This document shows positions 12,263 to 23,400 of a DNA stretch of 64,000 nucleotides, piece after piece. Source of the stretch: Stenopsyche tienmushanensis. Lineage: Eukaryota; Arthropoda; Insecta; Trichoptera; Stenopsychidae. Under the pieces are notes generated by a model that was not told the DNA's origin, did no database searches, and saw nothing but the letters and a program-made list of their open reading frames with translations. Position numbers and translations under genes: made by a program. Location of the stretch: positions 806,001 through 870,000 of the forward strand of contig WACJ01000528.1 in assembly GCA_008973525.1 (NCBI GenBank), in the 5' to 3' direction. Every line of letters starts with the position of its first letter. Within the stretch, counting starts at the first letter, position 1.

Positions 12263-12911
12263 TTAAGATTTCAATTTGTAGCTTTTAGATCAATGCCAAT
12301 TATGAAGTTAAGATTTTCATTGAATAAGTCAACTTATATAAGAATTTGTGTATAATAGAAGTATCTAGATATCATATAATATTTGATCATGTCAATATTG
12401 TTTGTAGTAAGTCAAAAGGGGATTATTTCGTGTATTCATACAAGTGTTACACACTATAAATAAGCAAATAAAAAGGTTAATGTATTCTTCGCCTCTGGTG
12501 AATGTCCGTGGTATAAATAGGGTATTGTAAGTCGAAGGAAACCCTTCGGCCTTGTCAAGGTGAGATAAGAATCATTCAAGTGTTCAATGAAAGGAGTTTT
12601 TTATGCTTCTTACGTCACCGCCAAGGCACACAATAGCCCTTCGTAGTGGCGCAAGTGTAAAACGTCACAAGACACTTCATATTCAATTAATACGGTCCCC
12701 ATGTGAGGTCCTGGCATTCCGGAAGTCATCCGGTCTTAACAAACGACTATTGAGATTCACATTTTTTAAACGGAAGTATCGAATGACCCGCTTTAAGGTG
12801 TGCCAATTGTATTTTAAATCACTTGCTGCGCAGATTTTCATGCATTTTTTTCTTTCTTGAAAATGTAATTTTAAGTGTCGCCAACGACGACGCGACGAAT
12901 GAGCCCTAAGG
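12263..12911. other. non-coding stretch with TATA box and hairpin
   Basis: AT-rich. A TATAAATA octamer at 12512-12519 is followed 14 nt later by a perfect hairpin (CGAAGG/CCTTCG, 12533-12548) and a donor-like CAAG|GTGAGA at about 12557-12564. Overlapping open frames on both strands at 12603-12958 have no recognised product. Confidence 0.35.
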
Positions 12912-13147
12912 ATGAAAAGGTGTATTTGGCTCGGAATTAGTATGGAGTGGTCTGGCACCTTTTACCCTGGTAGGGGAGTCCAAGGCTGGGGGCACAAGGG
13001 TCGCGGCCCCAGGTGGGTCCGCAGGTGGCCATCGGCAGATGTCTCCACCGACATAAGGCACGCCGGAGTAATGAACCCCAATCCCCTAGCAGCCCCCGTT
13101 ACTTGATGGACGGGAAGCGTTGACTCGATAAGAATGCATACGCTCAT
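12912..13147. other. GC-rich block open on both strands; possible exon
   Basis: Composition jumps well above the background. The plus frame 12912-13106 and the minus frame 12962-13147 are both open and both show G/C-biased third positions, so the strand cannot be decided by eye. On the plus strand CCCAG|GTGGGT and CAG|GTGGCC resemble weak donors. On the minus strand the frame ends within AGG|GTAAAA. No protein family is recognised. It may be a coding exon or a CpG-richer regulatory block. Confidence 0.25.
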
Positions 13148-13198
13148 CTATTTTTTAATGTAAAATAATTTTGGTCAAGTTCAGTGAACGGAACAACC

Positions 13199-13327
13199 AT
13201 GGTTCAACAGGAAGAAGCTCAACAATTTCAGCTCAAGACAACAATAGATTTCGATTACCCTATCTTTGGAGATGTCACCGAATGTCCAACAAATCAAGAC
13301 TCCCAACTACATTTGTTTGACGATTAA
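13199..13327 (+). CDS. short open frame, 42 codons, acidic product
   Basis: An ATG in favourable context (ACCATGG) opens 42 codons ending in TAA at 13325-13327. The product is Q/E-rich at its start and D/F-rich at its end (…LHLFDD), with unusually even codon use for this region. No domain is recognised. It lies just upstream of a mariner relic but does not resemble mariner transposase. It may be a smORF, a fragment of a larger decayed gene, or chance. Confidence 0.2.
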   Translation: MVQQEEAQQFQLKTTIDFDYPIFGDVTECPTNQDSQLHLFDD

Positions 13328-13489
13328 AATCTACTTTGTTTCCAAGGAATCATTGCAAGAAAGCCACTTAAAATTATGATTTGATTTTTTGTAAATACTT
13401 AAACCGATACTTTGATATATGAATAATGCAATCTAAACGATAGTCGAAATCTCAAGACATAAGAGATATTTAAATTGAGCTGAAATCTC

Positions 13490-13935
13490 CGATCAGCGAA
13501 ATTTGGCATCGAGATTGCTGCTAGAAAAGACATGATTTTGATCTATTTAGATATGTAAAAAAATTAAAACGATATTTAAGGCTTCCGTGAATATCCTGAA
13601 AAATCATCAGCATTCAAACACTGCTTAGATATTTTCCTGTTGTCGTACAAAATTTATTTTTCATTACAAGTAATGATGATTGTGTGAAAAATATTTTTTA
13701 TTATCAGGGATTATCAACGAAAAACACATTTTCAAGGGCCTCAGTTGTTGGCTTTCTAACAATTTGTACGGCACCCAATATCCAGTGCTCGAACGGCTTT
13801 TAAATCTTCATCACTAATGATGATTTTGGGTCTTCTTCGAGGTGCATTGTCGAAATTTTTCATATTACTTTTGAATTGTCTTCTCACAAATCAATACTTC
13901 TTGTTGTTGATATTAGTTAAAATAGTCCAATTTGT
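13490..13935 (-). pseudogene. decayed mariner-family transposase fragment
   Basis: Minus-strand translation in three frames shows the mariner order of motifs. An N-terminal linker (APRRRPKIIISDEDLKA, near 13850) is followed after a deletion by WVPYKLLESQQLRPLKMCFS (near 13720-13790), then ITCNEK and ILYDNRKISKQ (13630-13675). In mariner transposases this last block is TCDEKW, whose Asp is the first residue of the catalytic D,D34D triad. Here the Asp is Asn and the following Trp is a stop. Weak similarity continues to about 13490. With frameshifts, stops and the lost catalytic residue, it is inactive. Terminal repeats were not found. Confidence 0.75.
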
Positions 13936-14372
13936 AAACTATTGCACAGAATCTTTCACAATAGCGATCGATTTTTAACTAACTGCAATTCCGAATCTTC
14001 ATGTGGCATGCCCTAATATTTAATATGTAATGTAATGCAGATCATACAGACTAAAATATCGACTGCTTATATATATTATTGAGAAGTTATCTTCTGCAGA
14101 ATGTTCAACTTAATACAGAGTTAAAACATTCATAAAGTCCTATAGGTAAGTTTCTTGAGGTAATCATCATAAATTATTTCTTTGGGCCCAAATATGCATT
14201 GTCGAAACAAAATCGACGTACACAATAGCTGCAATTGTGTTTCGTCAAGGCATTAACGCAATGGCATGTGCTCGATCCGCTTGTTTACAATCGATTGTAA
14301 AACAGGCGAATGTGCATAAAAACCAGTCATCTATAAACGGGGATGTGTGTCAGAAGGAAAGGTGGTCGGTCG

Positions 14373-14450
14373 TCTGCCGGGTAGGCAGAAAACAATAGAG
14401 TCACCTTTAGGGGTGCGAGCCAGAATGTACGGGGGGTACGCGACTCCCCC
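14373..14450. other. two adjacent GC-rich hairpins
   Basis: TCTGCC/GGCAGA around a five-base loop (14373-14389) and a G-run/C-run hairpin (GGGGGGT…ACTCCCCCC, 14431-14451) lie within 80 bp in a locally GC-rich patch. This could be structured RNA, a regulatory element or the edge of a repeat. No terminator or gene context is evident. Confidence 0.3.
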
Positions 14451-14451
14451 C

Positions 14452-17374
14452 ATCACTTTCGGCCATAAGTTGTAATAAGCGGGCGAAGATACGACAAGGG
14501 GGAGACGAAGCAGCTTTCTTTATTCTTCACATCGAACGCTAGCGTTGCCAAATAAAACAAAAAAATATTGTATAAATTGGGGGAGATTGTCGCGCATTGG
14601 GGGTAGGGACTGTTACGCATCTGTACATCTGATAGACAAGCCAACTTACTGCCATTGTTTACTTAGAAGTACGTCAAATTGGAAAAAAAGGCATTCTATG
14701 CCAATGTCAAACATTGTCCACGTGCTGCGGTAATTATGGCATTACTTTATCAATGAGGCAGCTAGGGCCTTTTTGTAACGGCCGAAAGCCTACTTAAATT
14801 GTCATCAGCGAATGAAATCTTATATGGACAAAAATATCTTATAAATGTGTTCATCAAGTAGTTAACCTTTGTTAATCTGGTGCATTTCCGTAAGGTGTCC
14901 ATGTATACCCTTTATAAATAGAATCAAAATATATCCACCCTCGCATCCCTACAAAAAATATTAACAACATAAGGTTGTTTCATTGAAGACGGGCCGCAAA
15001 AAGAAAACAGCTGATCTTTTCTTCGCATTTACTACGCTGCCTTAAATACAGCTGGTTACTTGAGTCACGAGTAGAAATTTCTGTCAGAATTCAACCACTA
15101 CTAAGAAAGTTTTTGCTTAACAACTTATCTATAATAAAAGCTCGATTTGTTTGTTGTCTTGACACATATTTTGCTCTTAGCAAGGTGAGCATCCACACCT
15201 TATGTTTGTATGTGATAATTGTCTTAATCAGATTTAATTCGCATATCGCATATTTAGGGGATGATTCAAAATCAAATTTATCAGATAAAAAGAAGCTTTG
15301 AATGGCTGATAAAAAATGGCACGTGCTCCTCCAACAGCTTCCCCACGGGGTGCTTCATAATAAAGCAGCTGGCGAGCTCTTTGCAACACTCCATCTCGAT
15401 GAAATTTTCAAACTTCCGCATACAATTCGTTCATCCCGATATTTAAATCGGTTGAAATTACAATGCTCGTATATTATTATGCATTTCGCTGCATAAGATC
15501 GATGCCTTTTGTATCGGATGGAAGGGCTGAAGATCTGCACACCTTTCGCCGCTTGGACAGGCAGCGCGTGCTGACGAAATTAAAAAAATATTGTTCGAAA
15601 CCATTGTTGTGTCTTCGTACTTGTACAAAGCCTTAATATCATAAATGTATGATGTATTGTGCGCATAAAACCGGCAGGACTTTACCTTTGTGTTCGTCTC
15701 GTTCGCAATCCCAAGTCATAAATACACGTTATTCGTATTGTGGCTCGTGCATGTGCTAATAATGTCGAGCGTGTATGGGTGGACTGGTGTGTGTATTTAA
15801 AAAAACCGCACTTCACCCTTCTTTCCAATGGGACATCTGCTTGCAACTTTGAGAATACGAACAATACTCGTGCTCGAACTGAAGATTAATGCAGTGCTTC
15901 ATTTGCGCATTTCATGCACTGACTTTATGCGGTGAGTTTTCCAAGGTGTTATGGACCGATTAAAATTACGATTCGATATTTTTAATGCCACCATCTACCC
16001 TTAAGCACGTGTCTTTCATTTCATCCATTTCATAAGCTATTACAAACTCTGATCCACGACAATGTGTACTTAAAATAAATCTAATGCATGAATGCCAGGA
16101 ATAATTATAAAATTATAAAAACAAATATTTATAAAGCAGCTTAAAATTTCCAAAAAAATATCCTTAAAATCAGGTCAAATCCAAGCCGATAGTATCAATA
16201 TAGCACCCCGTGACGTCACGGATTCCCCTAACTAATTCGGCGAGGAAATAACTATTCTTTGCCTTGTCCTACAAACCTCTTTTGTGCGCAAGTTGCCGCG
16301 TCCCTCCCAAAAAATGTTCGGTTGCGGTCAATATGACGAATCCGGCCAATTAGCAACCTGACAATGAAACGTTTGAATTGAATTTAAATGAAATACATTG
16401 CCAATTTAAATTAAGTATACATATCAATATGTTATTGCACACTCTAGAGTAGTGATCTTTATGAGCTCCATTTGTCAAAATTTGTAAAAAAAAAGACAAC
16501 TAATATATCCATAACTTTGTGATATAAAAGCAGAAGCAAATAAATCTTTAAATGAGAGTCACTTGGCTGAATTTCATTTGCTAAACTTTAAATTGAAGAT
16601 TGGTATTTCATACATTTCTAGTTCTATTGCTACTTGGTTTTAATATTAATTAAAGTTGAAAACCACGTTTTTTCAGACACAGATAAACAAAGATTTTTCA
16701 GGGATGCTAAAAGTGTCCGTTTATCGGTTCCAAGCATTCCAAATCTCCCGTTCGTATATTTATTCATTTTTCAAGTGATTTATTTCCAAATTCCCAAAAT
16801 TTTGCAAGTTGCATTTTCAAATTGTAAGTTTAATTCCAAAGTGGCACCCAAAATGCTCGCCATAATTGCTCTAAAATATTGTTGCACTAAACTAGCACTT
16901 GCAATGACCTGAACTAGAGATTTTTCAATAGTTTATTTAACTATTTTATAATATGAATTTATAAATGCCATTAAGATATTGTTAAATATATGACATTTTA
17001 TTTTAAAATAATAATGCAAATATGCCTTATATACTCAAAAATAAACGTACATATAGACTAAATTTATTGTATATTTTGCGTTATTAGTGGTGATTCGTTC
17101 TATTTATATGACAAAATTTATTTTTTTGATATGATTAAGTGAAAAGAAATGCAATTCCTATAAGTACGGGAGGCAGCAACCGAAATTTTGCACTCATTTC
17201 TACAGCAGTATATACAATTTAAATCAATAAAGTTACAGTCTATCAAGTTTTAACATTGCCGACATTAACAATAATTTTCGAAACATGAATAATTGTACAT
17301 ATTGGCATTAAATTAAAATCTACAAAGATGCTTTTCTGTCTACAAGTAGTTTGCATTAATTATTGTTAAATAAA
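14452..17374. other. AT-rich non-coding stretch
   Basis: No supportable gene. Short frames between 14453 and 15540 and at 15682-15864 and 16634-16912 have no recognisable products. A balanced patch at 16200-16345 (CGTGACGTCACGG palindromic core, with a CRE-like TGACGTCA at 16210-16217) may be regulatory. Confidence 0.4.
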
Positions 17375-17652
17375 TGTCGTCTACTTTCGATACGAGGTGG
17401 CTAAGGCTTTAGTAGACGTGCTTAAGTTTTAGCGCGGGAAGCTTGATTGAAGATTGCAACTTTCAAAGTATTGCAATATTAAATACATATAATATTTATT
17501 TACAGATCTCAAAAATTGTTTTAAATGTCGGCAACAACATCATCGCGGTAGACAACGGTTTTGCTTACTTATAGTATCAAAATAACAAAATGAGAAATAA
17601 TCAGTTTTGTAGAAATAATTACACAAATAATGTCGCTGCCTTCCGTGCTATG
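17375..17652 (+). repeat. dispersed direct repeat, copy 1
   Basis: This copy begins TGTCGTCTACTTTCGATAC and runs to GCTGCCTTCCGTGCT. It aligns along its whole length with 19628-19962 in the same orientation, with many point differences and a deletion of about 50 bp relative to that copy. Both share internal blocks such as ACAGATCTC and TACACAAATAATGT. A TG start and AATAAA-like motifs are reminiscent of a solo LTR, but no TG…CA border, primer-binding site or target duplication can be shown. I call it a dispersed repeat of unknown class. Confidence 0.6.
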
Positions 17653-19627
17653 ATTTAATGCCTATATTTAGAATCAAATGTGAATCGGGACATATCGGCA
17701 AGTTTGTTCCACTAATCTTGCAATATTCCACTTAGCTCTTTCATGGCTTGTCTCTTACCATAAATCATGCTTCATAGCGTTTACTACAGTAACATTATAA
17801 TCGGTTTTTACCCTATCTACTTGGCAGAAGCATTGTGTCGATGAGCTCGAGCCGATCGACAGCTGCAAGGTCCCCCCGTTCTTCGACAGCAGGAAACAAG
17901 CAAAATGCAAGCAAACCCCGTAAGGTTATCATGCCCCATAATGATATCAATATATACAATATTTGAGCTGGAGGCCTCTTGTCAACCCAGAGGACCATGC
18001 AGACGCTATTTGCATCTGCATAATAACAAAACAACAGTATCTATCCGCGCGAGGGGGGCGATAATCAATTATCAAGTGCTACGAATGATTATCACTTATC
18101 ATCATTTAAATAAAAATATCATCTGACATATACAACACTATTTAAAATGGTCGAATGAAAATCCCATGGATTTAGAGACGCATGTCATCTTGAATTAAAT
18201 ATTGATTAATATTGGATTGACGCTTCAAGACAATGACAAATGGCAGTTATCCATCATCGAATAATATTGAAGAATGCGTGTAAAGAACTCACCCTCGGGG
18301 ATGTTTAGAGTGTGAAAAACGCTAGCATATAAAACAGGGGGTGGTTAGCTAACCAAGGGGTTCCTGATCGAAGTACGATCAGAAATATTGCGAGAAAATG
18401 TAGGTGACTGGGTATCGTAACTACCTACAATATTAAACGACCCTCTTATATTAAATTACATAAAATAATTCCCTTGCGCATGAAAATGATGTAAACATTG
18501 CAATATCTTTGGATTGATTTATAATAGATTTGATTTGCATCTAAATATATGAATCTTTGATTGATTCATGCTTTTTAATAGTGTACTTATGGCCTGCATT
18601 TAGATTTCTGCAGACTTCTTATAATGCCGAAGTCAAACATCGTCCTTGCATGTATAGGTAGGAATTTCATGGGCAGATGTGCACCATCGTATAATTTAAA
18701 ATAAATCATCGGCTGAAAACTCATGCAAGCCACCCTTAGCAGAATTTGAGCTTCGGCGTCTTTTCTTTTGTCTCTCGAGAGGGAAAAATACCAGGGGGGG
18801 AATCCGTCGATGGACGACCGCTGGCAAGTTAGAAAAAGGGGGAGGTTTTCAATCAAAGTTCGGTCATGGGGCACACAGGGGATGAGACTTAATCCCTGGA
18901 CTGCGTTAAAATTACTTAAACGTTCCGATCCAAAAATATATTAGTCTTCGACGCGATCAACTAATTTTCGACATCGCAGGCAAAAATCTCTCATTCCAAC
19001 TCGCGATGCATAGATTTCTTGCCATATTTAATAAATCTGTGGCGCGTGCTGCAATTTGACACGGCGTCCTCTTCGTTTTATTCCCTCGCATCTGATTTAA
19101 ATGGATGCTAACATTTCTTTTATGAAAGATTTTTTATTATAAAGGAGTCGTGGCGTTCTTTTGTGCGACACACTTTTGGGCGTGTAATTACGCCCCCCAT
19201 AATGTAATGATACCCATAATTGAACTTGATTTACTTTATGCAATTCTATGGACGTTATCGCGAAATCTTTCTTTGAATTTGAATGCCGCACCTTCACGCG
19301 GAGTAAACTAATAATGCGTTTCGAATCACATCATTAAAATTTAAATTGTTCGTTTGATTAATTTTTTTTAAAATACGTTAACGATGATTAATCTGAAGTC
19401 CAAATCATAACTTGAGTAGATCCTCGTTTTTATTATCTACTCGCTGTTTCAAATTATTTGTAGACGTCTGATACAATTAAAAATGGTTTTTATGCTTGCC
19501 TGTGAGATCTTCGGCTGAAATTCATTTCTTAGCATTTGGTTAATAGGAATCATATTATATTGTCACATCCAAATTTAATATTCGCATATTAAATATGCAT
19601 TTTATTCTGAGACAGTTTAATGTTGTC
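17653..19627. other. non-coding stretch between the two direct repeats
   Basis: If the flanking repeats were LTRs this would be the internal region, but it holds no gag/pol-like frame, no primer-binding site after copy 1 and no purine tract before copy 2. A perfect hairpin CTGATCG/CGATCAG lies at 18364-18382 downstream of a TATAAAA (18329). A balanced block at 18680-18880 is open on the minus strand but unrecognised. Confidence 0.4.
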
Positions 19628-19962
19628 TGTCATCTACTTTCGATACAAGATGGCTAGGGTTTCGATAGACATGGCTAAAGTTGTAGGGCGGAGACTTGAT
19701 CGAATCAAGTATTACATTTTTAAAAGCATTACAATATTAAATACATATAATATTTATTATAAATAGCTACACAGCTACATAGTTTCAGTCTTGTAGGTAT
19801 AAGAAATTTATTTACAGATCTCTAAAATTGTCTTAAATGTCGGCAAGAACATCATCGCAGTAGACTGCCGTTTTGTTTACTTACAATATAAAAATAATAA
19901 AATGAGAAAAAATCAGTTCTGTAGGAATAATTACACAAATAATGTTGCTGCCTCCTGTACTG
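19628..19962 (+). repeat. dispersed direct repeat, copy 2
   Basis: This is the longer partner of 17375-17652, beginning TGTCATCTACTTTCGATAC and ending GTTGCTGCCTCCTGTACTG. It contains about 50 bp (around 19760-19810) missing from copy 1. Divergence by eye is roughly one base in six, so both are old insertions or an old local duplication. Confidence 0.6.
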
Positions 19963-20129
19963 ATACTTTTATGGGATGGGTGTCCTCAGCGGAAGATGAC
20001 TTTCCCGAAGTGCGACCAACTCTTAAGCCTTTCCACCCTACTGAATGGCAATCTAAATAGTGTCCATTTTACTCGTTCCCTCGAGATAGATACAAAGTGC
20101 TTTAAGTTACCCCAAGCGTGTTAGTTATA

Positions 20130-20288
20130 TCATTGCACTTCCCAAGTATTAAAGATAATACTAAAGCCATAAATTGCATTAGGATGAGCAGCCACTAGCT
20201 TCGGTCCGGTTTTGATATCCTTAATCTTTCTAAGAATTGGATCTTCGATTGTTTGCCGAGCTTTAAAAAGCTCCCACAATGAAACGCT
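20130..20288 (-). CDS. candidate coding exon B of a two-exon relic
   Basis: Minus-strand frame of 52 codons plus TGA (20130-20132), preceded by acceptor ATATCATAG. It begins SVSLWELFKARQT and continues with a basic middle and hydrophobic end. It is in phase with exon A (20361-20480) across a 72-nt candidate intron that has a perfect donor CAG|GTGAGT. No family is recognised. Amino-acid composition is protein-like, but neither exon is long enough to exclude chance. Confidence 0.22.
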   Translation of the reverse strand, partial: SVSLWELFKARQTIEDPILRKIKDIKTGPKLVAAHPNAIYGFSIIFNTWEVQ

Positions 20289-20360
20289 CTATGATATATT
20301 CGTACGTGAAAAGGATTGTGTACAAAGGCGCGGCTAATTAATGCCCTAACGTCAACTCAC

Positions 20361-20480
20361 CTGAAACTCTACAAACACCAACAAGTAGAACCACAATGAT
20401 AGAGCTCTTGGTGCGTGACTTGAAGGCGAAAACCGGATACACTTATTGTTGCCAACTACTTTGGTGTTTCCTGTTTTTGC
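20361..20480 (-). CDS. candidate coding exon A of a two-exon relic
   Basis: A 40-codon minus-strand stretch, open from a weak acceptor (ACCTAG at 20481-20486) to the strong donor CAG|GTGAGT at 20360. It ends in a hydrophobic run (LSLWFYLLVFVEFQ) that could be a membrane segment. Splicing to 20288 keeps the frame. The opposite strand is also open here (20396-20596) without splice support. Inference only. Confidence 0.2.
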
Positions 20481-23400
20481 CTAGGTATTTCCGGCATTCT
20501 GACTATTGTACTTGGGAGCAGTTTAGGGCATGCGTGATATATCGTCTATGGGAATTATTCATTACCCACCTTCACGACCGACCGACTCAGGTTTAATTTC
20601 TGACTCGCGACAGTTCCGGGGAGGAAGTCCAACGGAAGTATGTGCGCCGAGGGGAAACAGAGTACCAAAGATATAATTCAATTATGATAATCGTACATCA
20701 AAACATCGTCGCAACCTTACCATACATCTTGCATGGATTGAATACACTGCTACGGCGATACAAACAAGGGCCTATATTTGTGAGAGATTAATGAGAGAAT
20801 ATGGGTTTTTAACGTCCATATTAGAAAAGAAAAACCAATTCGCATGTATAACAATTGCGCAGCTGCATTGAGCGGTAATTACAAGCGCAAGCCTTCATGA
20901 ACCCTGATGCACCCACTGCACGACTGAATCTACAAGGGATGCTCGTAGACTTCTTTTTAATATACATTTTTATCTTAAATATCAATCTTAATGCTAAATA
21001 AATACAGCGATGTCGATTGGATACGTCGATCTATATATGGTAAATTTATGCCGATTGATATATTATAGCATTTCAAGAGCGTATTAACGACACATTAAGC
21101 GTCTCAGAATAGAATGCATTCTTTGTACTACGAGTATTAAATACAAGTTATTTTAAGATTATTTTTTTGCATTTAATAAAATATAATGATTATTAAACAT
21201 CGGTTTTTTAAACAAATCAATATTTATGTAAATTTATATCAATATAACATGAATGGTTTAAATAAGGTTATAATGACATTTTTATTAAATAAATAACGAT
21301 TATTAATAATTATTATAATTTATTAATATTTCTCGTATACAATACTATTAAAAGTCGTGTACGCCACATGGAGGCACAGAATGAAAAGCGGAAAGCGACT
21401 GAGATCTGACGGGATATGAGCGTCTCTAGTTCATCTTTGATTCACGCAGCCTCCTCCTATTGTTTTCCCGTAATCTTCCATTCTTATTGCCATATTACGT
21501 ATTATGACAAGAGTTTTTTTTTCATATGAAGTAACTGATGCCAGGCGCATTTCGCTACAAGCGAAACGGAAGATTGAAAAATGTACATTATATCCTCTTT
21601 ATTCCGACATGCTTGCGTAAGCTTTGAGTTTGAAATTAATTATTTTACATCCGTACAATCATTAAATTAATGATTCGCTGCTTAAAAAAACGCATCAAAA
21701 AATCTATTATTCGGGATTATTTTGTATTCGGATTCGCCGTATCCTTAAACAATGCCTGGGAGTCTAGTGGAGAACTTCGATGCTCATATATCTCCTGCAT
21801 ACAAAAATGCATCGTTGTGCACACATCCTGGTCGTATCTCCGGGTATTGTGGAAGCGTGGAGTGTTCTTACACGTATGATTGCATTTCTATCATCCCCGC
21901 TGCGATTGCTTTTTATTGCTTATTGCTTTTTGAAAGCGCAAATTGGCATAAGTTTCCACATACATGCACGTTTGTTATATTGTTTCTTCGCAGACGGCAG
22001 ATACGCTTTTCAATCCCCACGTATGCAATGATATGAAAGGAAGGTGCATATATTATATGAATTTAAACAGTTGAAAACCACTGTGGGCGGATATTGAAAA
22101 AAATACCGATCATGGGGTTAAGTAAGCTGTTGTAAAGTGTTTGGTGTTTCGGTGTTTGACAGAGAAATTTCCTGTAGCTCTTAAGATTCCTTACTTTCCC
22201 CAATGCCCAAGGACTTTATTAACGAGTAAACGGATTATGATCAAATTAATATCATAATTTTAATAAATAAACCCAAGCATATTTTGCTCGACATATTTCC
22301 CGCAAATTTTAATTGAATATGAATACAATTAAATTTATCTGAAAATTCAGTTTTAAGTGCAAATAATACATTTAATTCAATAAACTTGACTATTGTCTAA
22401 AATATCAGAAAAATACGTGTAAATATCGAGAGTAATTTGGTAATGATTTATATGCAATGCATGCATGTATAATGTTATAAAATCGTTCAAATATTACTTA
22501 TTTAGTATGATTCTCCATCTATATTTTTGCAATCGTTTGGATGTTATATTGCAAATTTTTCCTCTTTAAAGTTATGATTTTTATAAATAAATTTTAAAAA
22601 GTATAAATAAATCGAAAAGCGTTGAATATAAATGACATTAAAATCAACATAGATATGTTAATATTGGCGTAACATGTTGATTTAATACATATGCAAATTT
22701 GAAGATGTAATTTATTTGATTTTATTAGCATGAATTCAAATGATATTATTTCCTATTTGATCAATGTTTTAGGGTTATAATTATCATTGTTAGGGATGAA
22801 GCTTAAAATTTTCAAGGAAAATTTAGTGCGATGTCTTTAAGATGCTTTCCAATTTCTTTACGGTAATAAAGGATTTGTTTTCCAAGAAATCCTCCACAAG
22901 TTGCCCTATGGCAAGTCTCCCTATTACCTCCATAGGAGGTAGTTAAGCAGAACCTCCCGCAGGCAACAGGTGGCTCCTTACCAGTCCCACTCACGTATAG
23001 CACGGCCCATACAAAGCTCGGTCCTATATTGGCCCATTAAGCTTTATGTACCCAGCAGAGCTTTCTTGGAGCTTTCTTAGCCATTCGCTCCCCTTCAGTT
23101 GGAAGATAGTCGCGATGCCACAACGCCTTAAGTCAACCCTTAGATAGCTACTTTTGCGGATAAGACACCGGAGGAGAAAGTCCCTTGTGGAACGATGAAG
23201 TTTGTAAATGTTTAGGGGTGAGCGATCAAGACGTCTGGAAAATTGTGTAAGTGGTCGGAAAGTTTGTTTTGTGAAGCATTCTTATCACTTTTATTGCCCG
23301 TTTCTTGTTCCTCGACAAAAGGGGATCGTTTTATATCCGACAGGGGTTATTTCGACACCTCATCTTCAGTAATTTTCCTATACATTTTTAATCATATTTT

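Noticed and set aside
17375..19962. Complete LTR retrotransposon bounded by the two direct repeats
   Set aside because: The 2-kb interior has no gag/pol-like frame, no primer-binding site and no polypurine tract; the repeats are kept only as dispersed repeats.
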